51,449 bases of DNA, taken from NCBI GenBank assembly GCA_028279895.1, contig JANQMY010000412.1:1-51449 (forward strand), written 5' to 3'. The position numbers and the translations under genes were made by a program. This document shows positions 19,243 through 26,991 of the stretch, piece by piece. Position 1 is the first letter of the stretch. Each line of letters starts with the position of its first letter. This DNA is from Alphaproteobacteria bacterium (GTDB taxonomy: Bacteria > Pseudomonadota > Alphaproteobacteria > JANQMY01). The notes under the pieces were generated by a model. It ran no database searches, had not been told where the DNA came from, and was given only the letters and a program-made list of their open reading frames with translations.

Positions 19243-19259
19243 ATGCTAGATTTGAGCAT
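19243..19259. promoter_or_regulatory. Inverted repeat box 2, candidate NAD-regulator operator
   Basis: ATGCTAGATTTGAGCAT has perfect 5-bp outer arms (ATGCT/AGCAT) and resembles box 1. Centres of the two boxes are 61 bp apart, close to six helical turns, so two dimers could sit on the same DNA face. It covers the proposed -10 of the nadA promoter. Confidence 0.6.
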
Positions 19260-19277
19260 TAGAGGGGGTGGTGTCAA
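19250..19277 (-). promoter_or_regulatory. Putative nadA promoter
   Basis: On the minus strand a consensus -35 hexamer TTGACA (19272-19277) is followed after 16 bases by TCAAAT (19250-19255) as a weak -10. The -10 lies inside inverted-repeat box 2, so an occupied box would block RNA polymerase. The -35 lies in the loop of a GC-rich inverted repeat (GGGGGT/ACCCCC, 19264-19282). Confidence 0.4.
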
Positions 19278-19328
19278 CCCCCCGGACAAAAACTATCAGA
19301 AATCACAGAAAACCAAGCAAATAAGCCA

Positions 19329-20426
19329 TTAGCGAGGCTTGGACGTCCGCCCGCTGCTGGGAAGTTTCACCCCGGGGGCAGGCCGTTCCTTGAGTACTTC
19401 ACGACGAAAACGGAATAGGGCGGCGGGTCGGCCACCAGTTTTAGTAGAAACATGTCCTGTAGATTCAACTAAACCACCTTTTTCCAGAAGCCGCCGAAAG
19501 TTCTGCTTGTGGATCCTCACACCGGAAATGGCTTCGACGGTCCGCTGGAGTTCGAGCAGAGTGAACGAGGGCGGCATGAGTTCAAAAACCACCGGCCGGT
19601 ATTTGAGCTTCCCGCGCAGGCGTCCCATCGCCGTGGCCAAGATACGGCGGTGATCGTGAATCATGGGCACCCCCAGGTGCGGCTTGACCCGATCCACCTT
19701 ATCGGCATGCAGATGCGGCCTGTCGCGCTGAGCTTCATAAATGAGCCCGGCCTCGTAAAGCAATTCATACCGCTCCAAAACCTTTTCCTCGTCCCACGCG
19801 GAGGTTTCAAATCCGAAACACTGACACACACGATCCCACCGTGCGCTTTGGGCGCTAATGTCCGACGCGTCATCGGACCATTCTCGAAGCAGGGGGGTAA
19901 TAACCTGGGCGATTAGCTCCGGCTCGCCATTGCGCCAATCCTCCCATGGAAAATACTGGTACCAGGGGCGCCAGACCGTATCGGTCCCACTTAAGCTCTG
20001 GGTCTCTTGCGTGAGCGCCAGGTATCCGATCGAGACTACTTGCGGACTGTGGTCGCCGTCTGCCGCGTGGCGGCCACGGTCGCCAAATGTATAGAGTTGC
20101 TCCGTATACCCCAGAGATAAGCCGGTCTGTTCATCGACCCAGGTACGCAGTCCAAGCTCTAACGTGCGATGCTGCGCCGGTTCGAAAGGACCGAAGGGCA
20201 AGCCGTCACTGTCATCGGGTGTGCCTTCCTTGCGTGACGAGCGCTCGCCCGGTCGGCGAACCACGGTGACCTGCGGGACTTCGTCGGAAACGGCAACGAT
20301 GGCGGCGTTCAAGCCGATGGTGACAGCCGTCGAATGCTCATTGGCGCCGTACAAAGTGACCGTGTTCTGGGCGAAATCTACGACGCGGTCTGTGCTTTTT
20401 GCCTTTTGTTGCTTGCGGCGCGTCAT
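19329..20426 (-). CDS. nadQ: NAD biosynthesis regulator, NadQ-like (degenerate Nudix domain plus winged helix)
   Basis: A 365-residue protein. The N-terminal 150 or so residues resemble a Nudix domain, but the box region LRTWVDEQTGL departs from REUxEExGU (Arg to Thr, first Glu to Trp, a later Glu to Gln). It probably senses a nucleotide rather than hydrolysing one. The C-terminal part (about 265-345: FTLLELQRTVEAISGVRIHKQNFRRLLEKGGLVES) has the winged-helix form seen in NrtR-type regulators. This architecture beside nadABC matches the alphaproteobacterial regulator called NadQ (COG4111). It starts at a TAATG overlap with the phosphatase gene, and two palindromes follow before nadA. The gene name rests on context and recall, not on a search. 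Confidence 0.78.
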   Translation of the reverse strand: MTRRKQQKAKSTDRVVDFAQNTVTLYGANEHSTAVTIGLNAAIVAVSDEVPQVTVVRRPGERSSRKEGTPDDSDGLPFGPFEPAQHRTLELGLRTWVDEQTGLSLGYTEQLYTFGDRGRHAADGDHSPQVVSIGYLALTQETQSLSGTDTVWRPWYQYFPWEDWRNGEPELIAQVITPLLREWSDDASDISAQSARWDRVCQCFGFETSAWDEEKVLERYELLYEAGLIYEAQRDRPHLHADKVDRVKPHLGVPMIHDHRRILATAMGRLRGKLKYRPVVFELMPPSFTLLELQRTVEAISGVRIHKQNFRRLLEKGGLVESTGHVSTKTGGRPAALFRFRREVLKERPAPGVKLPSSGRTSKPR

Positions 20427-20947
20427 TATCGCGAAGCTTCGGGATAGATCGGCACCGTGAAGACCTCGCCCTCCCAGGTCATACGCCCTGGGCCCATTTG
20501 CTCGACCGCCGCAATCAAGCGTCCTCTGCGCCCCAATAATTCATCGGCATGTTGGATCATCAGGCGGTTGGGATGGGCATGGGGAGCTGCGTCTCGGACC
20601 AGCTGGGCCAGCGCAGCCTCTTCTGCCTCTTGGTTGAAGCGGCAAAGGGTAATCAAGGCCGCCGCCGTCGAACGGCTGATGCCTGCCCAGCAATGGATTA
20701 GGATCGGGTCGTCTGCCGACCAGGTTTCTATGAAGTCGAGCAGGGATTCGATGTGCCTGCGGTTTGGCGGCACCAATTCGTCGTCGTGATGTGCAATGTC
20801 ATTGACCGACAATTGCAGGTGCTTGTCCGAGGCAATGCCATGCGGTGTGTCGATCATCGACTCGGGGTCCAGCAGACTAATCATGTGGGACGGGGACGAC
20901 GTTTCGATCACGTCGCTCACCGCGCTCAGCGGGCAAACATAAATCAT
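20426..20947 (-). CDS. Predicted tyrosine/dual-specificity phosphatase family protein
   Basis: A 173-residue cytoplasmic protein with the CX5R phosphatase loop HCWAGISRS (Cys86, Arg92); Asp50 in LSVNDIA is a possible general acid. The rest is small and helical, like the COG5350-type predicted phosphatases of alphaproteobacteria. The substrate is unknown and need not be a phosphoprotein. GAGGA lies 5 bases before the ATG. Its TAA shares a base with the ATG of the NadQ-like gene (TAATG), tying its translation to the NAD regulator. The HD hydrolase lies 127 bases upstream. Confidence 0.8.
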   Translation of the reverse strand: MIYVCPLSAVSDVIETSSPSHMISLLDPESMIDTPHGIASDKHLQLSVNDIAHHDDELVPPNRRHIESLLDFIETWSADDPILIHCWAGISRSTAAALITLCRFNQEAEEAALAQLVRDAAPHAHPNRLMIQHADELLGRRGRLIAAVEQMGPGRMTWEGEVFTVPIYPEASR

Positions 20948-21053
20948 TGTGTCCTCGTTTCTGGTCCTACCGACCGGACGGCATGCCGCGGATTGATCTG
21001 ACCGATATTCGATTCCTATGGCAACGATATTACGACAATTAGCGATCTTTGTT

Positions 21054-21081
21054 GGGTTAAAGTGAAAACATCACTTAACCC
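21054..21081 (-). terminator. Hairpin at the 3' end of the HD hydrolase gene
   Basis: GGGTTAAAGTGA and TCACTTAACCC form an 11-bp stem with one bulged A and the loop AAACA. The HD gene's stop codon lies within one arm. No T-tract follows on the minus strand, so Rho-independent termination would be weak. It could protect the 3' end, or attenuate read-through into the phosphatase and NAD regulator genes. Confidence 0.4.
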
Positions 21082-21662
21082 ATTAAGGTTTTGAATCTTC
21101 TTGTAAAAGTAGTTTCAATTTTGGGGGTTTCCAGGGGGATGAGCGTGATGCCGTCCGCGTATCGTGAATAGGTGAAGAACTTTTTCGCTTCGGCCTGGGA
21201 AAACCCGGCAAGCTGAGTTGCCTCCAAATAGGCGGCAATGCCATCGGCCCGTTTGATGACTTTCGTCACATCCTCCGGCAACGTAGCCGGCAGTCTGAAC
21301 CGCAGATGGATGGCGGCAAGCAGCCGGTTTTCCAGAGACTTGTAGCCCGTGCCGATTGCCGCCTTAAAAGGGCTAATGAGGTCGCCGACGACATATTCGG
21401 GGGCATCATGCAGCAAGGCAGCCCGCCGCCATTTCTGAGGCCAGCTTGGTTTGATGCGGATGCAGAGATCTTCGACCAGCAGTGAGTGCTGAGCTACGGA
21501 GAAGGCGTGGTCGCCGACGGTCTGACCATTCCATCGCGCAACGCGGGCCAAGCCGTGAGCGATATCTTGGAGTTCGATGTCAAGCGGCGACGGGTCCAAC
21601 AGATCCAACCGGCGGCCGCTCAGCATGCGTTGCCACGCGCGCTTGGGGGGCTGCTTCGGCAT
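21075..21662 (-). CDS. HD-domain hydrolase, YfbR-like (5'-nucleotidase-like)
   Basis: A 195-residue HD-superfamily protein. Metal ligands can be placed as His59 (VAQHS), His85-Asp86 (ALLHDAPEYVVGD) and Asp140 (IKRADGIAA), the pattern of YfbR-type nucleotidases that dephosphorylate nucleoside monophosphates. Substrate here is unknown. It is followed on the same strand by a phosphatase-like gene and the NAD regulator, so a pyridine mononucleotide is a possible substrate, as inference only. The start at 21662 has only a weak Shine-Dalgarno. A hairpin overlaps its stop. Confidence 0.82.
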   Translation of the reverse strand: MPKQPPKRAWQRMLSGRRLDLLDPSPLDIELQDIAHGLARVARWNGQTVGDHAFSVAQHSLLVEDLCIRIKPSWPQKWRRAALLHDAPEYVVGDLISPFKAAIGTGYKSLENRLLAAIHLRFRLPATLPEDVTKVIKRADGIAAYLEATQLAGFSQAEAKKFFTYSRYADGITLIPLETPKIETTFTRRFKTLMG

Positions 21663-21719
21663 CTAGTGGCATTCCATCGTGGGGAAATACTTATTAATCA
21701 GAATGGTTGATCGGTAAGC

Positions 21720-22841
21720 CTAAGATAATTTCTCAACAACAACCGTGCCTGCCGAATATCCGGCGCCGAACGAACAGATCAATCCCAAATCGCCAACAGC
21801 CATGTCCGACTTGTATTTGTGGAACGCAATGATCGAGCCTGCTGAGCTTGTGTTGGCGTACTCGTCCAAAATGACCGGGGCCTGATCTTGATCAGGGTCC
21901 TGTCCGAGCACTTTACGGCTGATCAGGTCATTCATGTTTTTGTTGGCCTGGTGCAGCCACATGCGTTTCAGGTCATAGGCGTTTTTACCCAGGTCTTCCA
22001 GATGCGACGTGATCATGTCTGACACCAGCGGCACCACCTCTTTGAACACTTTGCGGCCTTCCTGGACGAACAGCTTGTCTGTGTTGTTGGCCGTCTCGGG
22101 GGAGGTGCGATTGAGGAACCCGAAATTGTTCCGGATATTGTTGGAAAAGGCAGTTTTCAAACGGGTCCCCAGGATCCGGAAACTGTCCTTCGAGTGAGCG
22201 GTTTCTTCCGGTTCCAGAACCGCGGCGGTTGCAACATCGCCAAAAATGAAATGGCTGTCCCGGTCCCGGAAGTTTAAGTGTCCGGAGCAAATCTCTGGAT
22301 TCACAACCAGAATCGAGCGCGCATTGCCCGCTTTGATCATATCGGCAGCCGCTTGAATGCCAAAGGTGGCGGACGAGCAGGCCACATTCATGTCGAAGCC
22401 AAACCCCTCAATGCCCAGCGCGTTCTGAACTTCGATTGCAATCGCGGGATAGGCACGTTGCAAGTTCGAGCACGCCACCAGAACCGCATCAATGTCTTCC
22501 GCTTTCTTATCGGCCGCCTTCATGGCGTCGCGCGCGGCTAGCACCCCGATCTCGGCGAGGATCGACAACTCGTCATTGGGACGTTCGGGCAGTCGCGGAC
22601 ACATAATTTTCGGATCTAGTGTGTGTTCCTTTTCGACGACATAACGGGATTTGATACCGCTCGCCTTTTCGATGAACTCGACGCTCGATTCCTGAAGGGC
22701 CTCAACCTCTCCACGAGCGATGGCATCTTTATTCTGTTCATTGAAGTTTCGAACGTAAGCATTGAAAGATTCGACCAATTCTGCGTTCGAAATGGATTGG
22801 GACGGTGTATGAAGTCCGGTCCCGCTGATGGCAATGCCCAT
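21720..22841 (-). CDS. Beta-ketoacyl-ACP synthase III-like protein (long form)
   Basis: A thiolase-fold condensing enzyme. I place the start at ATG 22841 ([15 protein letters not shown]), giving 373 residues; the track's extra 30 residues look untranslated. The triad is visible: Cys155 in [10 protein letters not shown], His297 in [10 protein letters not shown] and Asn330 in EYANTSSAG. It is longer than FabH (about 320) and resembles the Pseudomonas PA3286-type enzyme that joins medium-chain acyl-CoA to malonyl-ACP. Such enzymes shunt beta-oxidation products into fatty acid synthesis. The acyl substrate here is unproven. It lies upstream of the HD gene by 57 bases. Confidence 0.85.
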   Translation of the reverse strand: MGIAISGTGLHTPSQSISNAELVESFNAYVRNFNEQNKDAIARGEVEALQESSVEFIEKASGIKSRYVVEKEHTLDPKIMCPRLPERPNDELSILAEIGVLAARDAMKAADKKAEDIDAVLVACSNLQRAYPAIAIEVQNALGIEGFGFDMNVACSSATFGIQAAADMIKAGNARSILVVNPEICSGHLNFRDRDSHFIFGDVATAAVLEPEETAHSKDSFRILGTRLKTAFSNNIRNNFGFLNRTSPETANNTDKLFVQEGRKVFKEVVPLVSDMITSHLEDLGKNAYDLKRMWLHQANKNMNDLISRKVLGQDPDQDQAPVILDEYANTSSAGSIIAFHKYKSDMAVGDLGLICSFGAGYSAGTVVVEKLS

Positions 22842-23006
22842 CGCGTTACTCCACCCTAGAAAAGCGTTAGATTTGACTCTGTTGCCCGTAACGTAGTGCA
22901 GTTTTTCCCCGAAATCCAAGCCGCAAGTCACGGCGGCTTCAAATATCCGGGCGAAGCAGGCCGTCCTGGCGCCGATCAGAGATGGGATGGGAAGACGGAA
23001 AGGGCA

Positions 23007-23594
23007 CTATTTCGCCAGCTTTTGACACGCTTTATGTCGAAAACAATCCACCATGTGATCGTTCACCATGCCCACCGCTTGCATGAAGGCATAGGTGATG
23101 GTGGGGCCGCAAAATTTGAACCCCTGGGCCTTCAGCGCCTTGGACATAGCCTTGCTTTCGTCCGTCGACACAGGCACCTGATCCATGGACCGCCAATTGT
23201 TGGTTACGGGCTGCCCATCGACGAAGTCCCATAGGAAGTCGGAAAAACTGACGTCCTTCTCGGTAATGTCCAAGAAAGCGCGGGCGTTGCCGATCGTCGC
23301 TTCGATCTTGCCGCGATGCCGGATGATGCCCGAGTCCTTCAGCAGGCGGTTGACCTTCGCCGGCGTGTAGCGCGCGACTTTGACCGGATCGAACCCATCG
23401 AAGGCCTTTTGAAAGTTTTCCCGCTTGCGCAGGATGGTGAGCCAAGATAGCCCCGCTTGGAAACCGTCTAGAGTCAGCTTTTCGAACAGCGCCACATCGT
23501 CCCATTCGGGCACGCCCCATTCTTCATCGTGGTAGCGAATGTAGTCATCATGCTGCCCGGGCCAACTGCAGCGCTTCTTGTGCTTCGCCATCAC
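23007..23594 (-). CDS. tag: DNA-3-methyladenine glycosylase I
   Basis: A base-excision enzyme that removes 3-methyladenine from alkylated DNA. The N-terminal CSWPGQHDDYIRYHDEEWG is diagnostic, followed by LTLDGFQAGLSWLTILRKRENF and the RHRGKIEATIGNARAF segment. The C-terminal GMVNDHMVDCFRH carries the second half of the zinc site (His and Cys), with the first half near the N-terminal Cys. Length (195) is normal. It lies 21 bases downstream of the ygfZ-like gene on the same strand. An overlapping 162-aa minus-strand ORF is a frame shadow. Confidence 0.96.
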   Translation of the reverse strand: MMAKHKKRCSWPGQHDDYIRYHDEEWGVPEWDDVALFEKLTLDGFQAGLSWLTILRKRENFQKAFDGFDPVKVARYTPAKVNRLLKDSGIIRHRGKIEATIGNARAFLDITEKDVSFSDFLWDFVDGQPVTNNWRSMDQVPVSTDESKAMSKALKAQGFKFCGPTITYAFMQAVGMVNDHMVDCFRHKACQKLAK

Positions 23595-23615
23595 CAGCCT
23601 TCCGTTATTGTCGCT

Positions 23616-24509
23616 TCAAAGGACACTCAACCACGGTGGGTTGGTGGGCGTCACCTCAATGCCGTCGGCAAACAATGACTTGTTTGCGGCACGGGCTTCT
23701 TCCAAGCGATCCAAGCGCAGCACGGCAAGGCCCCGTAAATCGCTGTTGGCGCACATGGTACCGATATCCCGATCGCCCGCGGTTAGCGGAACAGGCGCGG
23801 TGGGCAGGGTTTCTTGGGCATCCAGCGGCACAATTCTCTTCCGCAGCGTGGTTTTGTGCTTCATACGGGCCGTGAGCTCTTGGCCCACATAGCAGCCTTT
23901 TTGGAAATCCACCCCGTTGAGTTCAGCCAGGTTGGCTTCCAGGGCGAACATTTGCTCGACACCGAGTTCCTCCGGACCCTCGGCGATCCCTAACTGATGG
24001 CGGTGCGCCTGATAGGCCCCGGGGGATGTCTCATGCGGCGTCAGCTCTTTCGCAAGCGACAGCGCATCCGTCCCGACAAGGCGCACGCCTAATGCAGCAT
24101 ATCGGGGATCCACCACCAAAAGGGTATCTGCTTTTCGAACCGTCTTGCCGGGTGAAGCCTCGGCACCGGCCAATTCGGCCGCGCCTGCGCCGAAAATTGC
24201 AGCGACTTGCAGATCCGGCGCAGTGTCAATGGAGACCTCAGCCCGCAGCTTGTACATGGTCAGACGTTTCAGCAGATTGGGGGCCGTGTCGGCATCGCAA
24301 TCCAACAGGATTTCTTCGTCGCGCTGGATAAGCATAAAATCCGCCAGAATTTTGCCTTGGGGTGACAACAGGGCGGCGTAAAGAGCCCGTTCAGGCGACA
24401 GTTTTTCGATATCGTTCGTCACAAGCCCCTGAAGGAACGAATGACGCTCAGGTCCGCCGATACGCAAGACCTGGCGATTTGGGAGAGGGGCAAAAGTTGG
24501 TTGGCTCAT
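23616..24509 (-). CDS. ygfZ: Folate-binding Fe-S cluster maintenance protein YgfZ
   Basis: A 297-residue GcvT-fold protein. The signature KGCYVGQE (204-211) identifies the YgfZ/IBA57 family, which uses tetrahydrofolate and helps assemble or repair certain Fe-S enzymes. FLQGLVTNDIEKL near the N-terminus and the C-terminal barrel (about 215-290) fit. Fe-S proteins in this window that might depend on such a factor include ETF-QO, NadA and the RlmD-like methyltransferase. It is divergent from the GT9 gene across 105 bases. Confidence 0.9.
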   Translation of the reverse strand: MSQPTFAPLPNRQVLRIGGPERHSFLQGLVTNDIEKLSPERALYAALLSPQGKILADFMLIQRDEEILLDCDADTAPNLLKRLTMYKLRAEVSIDTAPDLQVAAIFGAGAAELAGAEASPGKTVRKADTLLVVDPRYAALGVRLVGTDALSLAKELTPHETSPGAYQAHRHQLGIAEGPEELGVEQMFALEANLAELNGVDFQKGCYVGQELTARMKHKTTLRKRIVPLDAQETLPTAPVPLTAGDRDIGTMCANSDLRGLAVLRLDRLEEARAANKSLFADGIEVTPTNPPWLSVL

Positions 24510-24614
24510 CTAGTCACCGTCCCTAAAGGAAAGCACAGTCGCAAGGTTCACAAATAGGTCCGGCCTACTTATAAGCCGAACAGTCATCGCGCTCTGAAAC
24601 GCTGGACATACCAT

Positions 24615-25592
24615 TTGCGTATTCTTTTCATCACTTCAACCCGGATTGGCGATGCGGTGTTGTCAACGGGCATTTTGGCCTCGCTCAAAGACGACCACCC
24701 AAATGCCGATATAACCGTTGTTTGCGGACCCGTCGTGGCGCCTTTATTCGCCGCCATGCCGTCGGTAAACCAAGTGATTGCGCTGAAAAAGAAGAAATTT
24801 GCAGGACACTGGTTCGATTTATGGCGGCAATCCGTGGCGTATTATTGGGATATCGTCGTGGATCTGCGGGGGTCCGCCATCACGTGGTTCCTCTTGGCAG
24901 GTAAAAGGTTTGTCGCAGGGCGTGTGAAGGGGCAGGACCATAAAGTCATCACCCTTTCCAAAGCGATTGGTCTTGAACGGCCGGCCGATCCCCGGATTGA
25001 GGTCGATGCGTCATGTTATGACATGGCCGGCCGGTATATAGGGGATCGGAATGCTTTGCTCGCGATTTGCCCCACAGCCAATTGGATGGGAAAAACATGG
25101 CCCGCGGAGTCCTTTTTGGAACTTGTCCGTCGGCTGACGAAGCCCCGGGGCCCATTTGCAGGCAACACCATTTTGCTTCTGGGCGGGCCGGGAGAAGAAC
25201 ACATGGCCGCCCCCCTTGTTGACGGGCTTGGGGCCGCCGACGTGGTCGATCTAATCGGAAAAATCGATCTGCCGACAGCCTATGCCTGCCTCCAAAAATC
25301 GGCTTTCTTTATCGGGAACGACTCTGGGCTGATGCATTTGGCGGCGGCGGCCGGAATACCGACACTCGGCCTCTTTGGGCCGAGCCCTGATCGGCTCTAC
25401 GCCCCCTGGGGCAAAAACTGTCGAATAGTGCGTGCTGAAAGCTTCGAATCGATCATCAACCGGCCGGATTTCGATCACCGAAAGCCGGTCACCTATATGA
25501 AGAGTCTGACGGTTGAGGTGGTGGAGAACGCCGTTATCGATCTGTTGGCTCACGTCGACAAAAACGAGGGTAAAAACCATGGGCACCTATGA
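24615..25592 (+). CDS. Glycosyltransferase family 9 (heptosyltransferase-like)
   Basis: A 325-residue GT-B fold enzyme with a TTG start (RILFITSTRIGDAVLSTG). The family adds heptose or related sugars to the lipopolysaccharide core at the inner face of the inner membrane. The C-terminal donor-site segment FFIGNDSGLMHLAAAAGIPT (about 233-252) followed by LGLFGPSPDRLYAPWG is characteristic. The exact sugar is unknown and no other core-sugar genes are adjacent. Its 3' end overlaps the dihydroorotase start by 14 bases, an odd pairing of functions. Confidence 0.88.
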   Translation: MRILFITSTRIGDAVLSTGILASLKDDHPNADITVVCGPVVAPLFAAMPSVNQVIALKKKKFAGHWFDLWRQSVAYYWDIVVDLRGSAITWFLLAGKRFVAGRVKGQDHKVITLSKAIGLERPADPRIEVDASCYDMAGRYIGDRNALLAICPTANWMGKTWPAESFLELVRRLTKPRGPFAGNTILLLGGPGEEHMAAPLVDGLGAADVVDLIGKIDLPTAYACLQKSAFFIGNDSGLMHLAAAAGIPTLGLFGPSPDRLYAPWGKNCRIVRAESFESIINRPDFDHRKPVTYMKSLTVEVVENAVIDLLAHVDKNEGKNHGHL

Positions 25593-26916
25593 CTTGATTC
25601 TCAAAGGAGGAACCTGCGTCAATCAAGACGGAGTCCATCAAGCGGATGTGGGCGTCAATGACGGTAAGATAGCCTTTATCGGCTCTCTCAACGGCGCATC
25701 GGCCGATAAGATCGTGGATGTAGCGGGCCTGCATGTCCTTCCCGGCGTGATCGATAGCCAAGTGCACATGCGTGAACCCGGTCTTGAAGCCAAAGAGGAC
25801 CTGGAGACAGGCTCGAGAGCCGCAGTGCTTGGCGGCGTGACCGCAGTGTTCGAAATGCCCAACACCAAGCCGACCACGACTACCTCAGAAGCTCTTGCAG
25901 ATAAGGTATCTCGTGCCACCGATCGTATGTTTTGCGATTTCGCATTTTATGTGGGGGCGACCGTAGAAAATGCGGAAGAAATCCCGACCATAGAGCGTCA
26001 AATCGGGTGCTGCGGGTTGAAGGTATTCATGGGGTCGTCCACCGGAACCTTGTTGGTTGCCGACGATGGAGGTGTGAAACGGGTCTTGAGTCATGGCCGC
26101 CGCAGGGTCGCTATCCACTCCGAGGACGAGTTCCGCTTACGCGAGCGGCGCGAATTGGCGGTGCTCGGCGACGTGTCGACCCATCCGGTGTGGCGAGATG
26201 TCGAAGCGGCTGTTCTGTGTACGAAGCGATTGTTGAGACTGGCGCGCGAAACGGGCAGGCGTATTCACGTCCTTCATATCTCCACGGCGGATGAAATCCC
26301 GATCTTGGCGCAGAACAAAGACATCTGCACGGTGGAGGTTACCCCTCAGCATCTCACTTTGGCCGCGCCGGAGTGCTATGACGAGCTAGGGACTTTCGCT
26401 CAAATGAACCCGCCGATTCGTTCGGCAGAACACCGTGCGGGCTTATGGGAAGCGGTTGCCCAGGGCGTTGTCGATGTGATCGGTTCCGATCATGCACCTC
26501 ATCTTAAAGAAGAAAAGGAGCAGCCTTATCCCAAATCGCCGGCCGGCATGCCTGGCGTACAAACGTTGCTGCCGTTGATGCTGGATCATGTGAATGCAGG
26601 ACGTCTGACCATTGAACGGCTGGTCGATCTGGTTTGCCACGGTCCGCAGCGCTTGTTTGGCATCTCCGGCAAAGGCCGATTGGCAGTAGGCTATGATGCA
26701 GACATCACTGTGGTGGACATGAAAAAAAAGACCGTGATTTCAAATGACTGGATTGCGTCTAAATGTGGTTGGACGCCATTCGCCGGCAAGGAAGTCACGG
26801 GTTGGCCCAAGGGCACAATTATTCGTGGACGGACAGTTATGTGGGAAGATGAAATCCTAGGGCAGGCCGGCGGTCGGCCCGTGCGCTTCCAAGAGACTAT
26901 GGATCAACACGCTTGA
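25579..26916 (+). CDS. pyrC: Dihydroorotase (PRK09060-type)
   Basis: An amidohydrolase predicted to cyclise carbamoyl-aspartate to dihydroorotate in pyrimidine synthesis. I trimmed the track start to ATG 25579 (MGTYDLILKGG), with GAGGG upstream, giving 445 residues. Metal-site residues seen are Lys148 (LKVFMGSS), His180 (VAIHSEDE), His233 (HVLHIST) and Asp304 (GSDHAPH). The first metal motif reads DSQVHMREPG, with Gln61 where most dihydroorotases have the first His of HxH. I believe this alphaproteobacterial subgroup often has Gln there, so it is probably a subgroup trait. An allantoinase-like role is a less likely alternative. Confidence 0.85.
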   Translation: MGTYDLILKGGTCVNQDGVHQADVGVNDGKIAFIGSLNGASADKIVDVAGLHVLPGVIDSQVHMREPGLEAKEDLETGSRAAVLGGVTAVFEMPNTKPTTTTSEALADKVSRATDRMFCDFAFYVGATVENAEEIPTIERQIGCCGLKVFMGSSTGTLLVADDGGVKRVLSHGRRRVAIHSEDEFRLRERRELAVLGDVSTHPVWRDVEAAVLCTKRLLRLARETGRRIHVLHISTADEIPILAQNKDICTVEVTPQHLTLAAPECYDELGTFAQMNPPIRSAEHRAGLWEAVAQGVVDVIGSDHAPHLKEEKEQPYPKSPAGMPGVQTLLPLMLDHVNAGRLTIERLVDLVCHGPQRLFGISGKGRLAVGYDADITVVDMKKKTVISNDWIASKCGWTPFAGKEVTGWPKGTIIRGRTVMWEDEILGQAGGRPVRFQETMDQHA

Positions 26917-26991
26917 CCTGACCTTCGATTTGGGGTGGTTTGTCGGCGAAATTCCCTATCGTTCCATCCAAAGACACGTCAGTGAGGAAGC

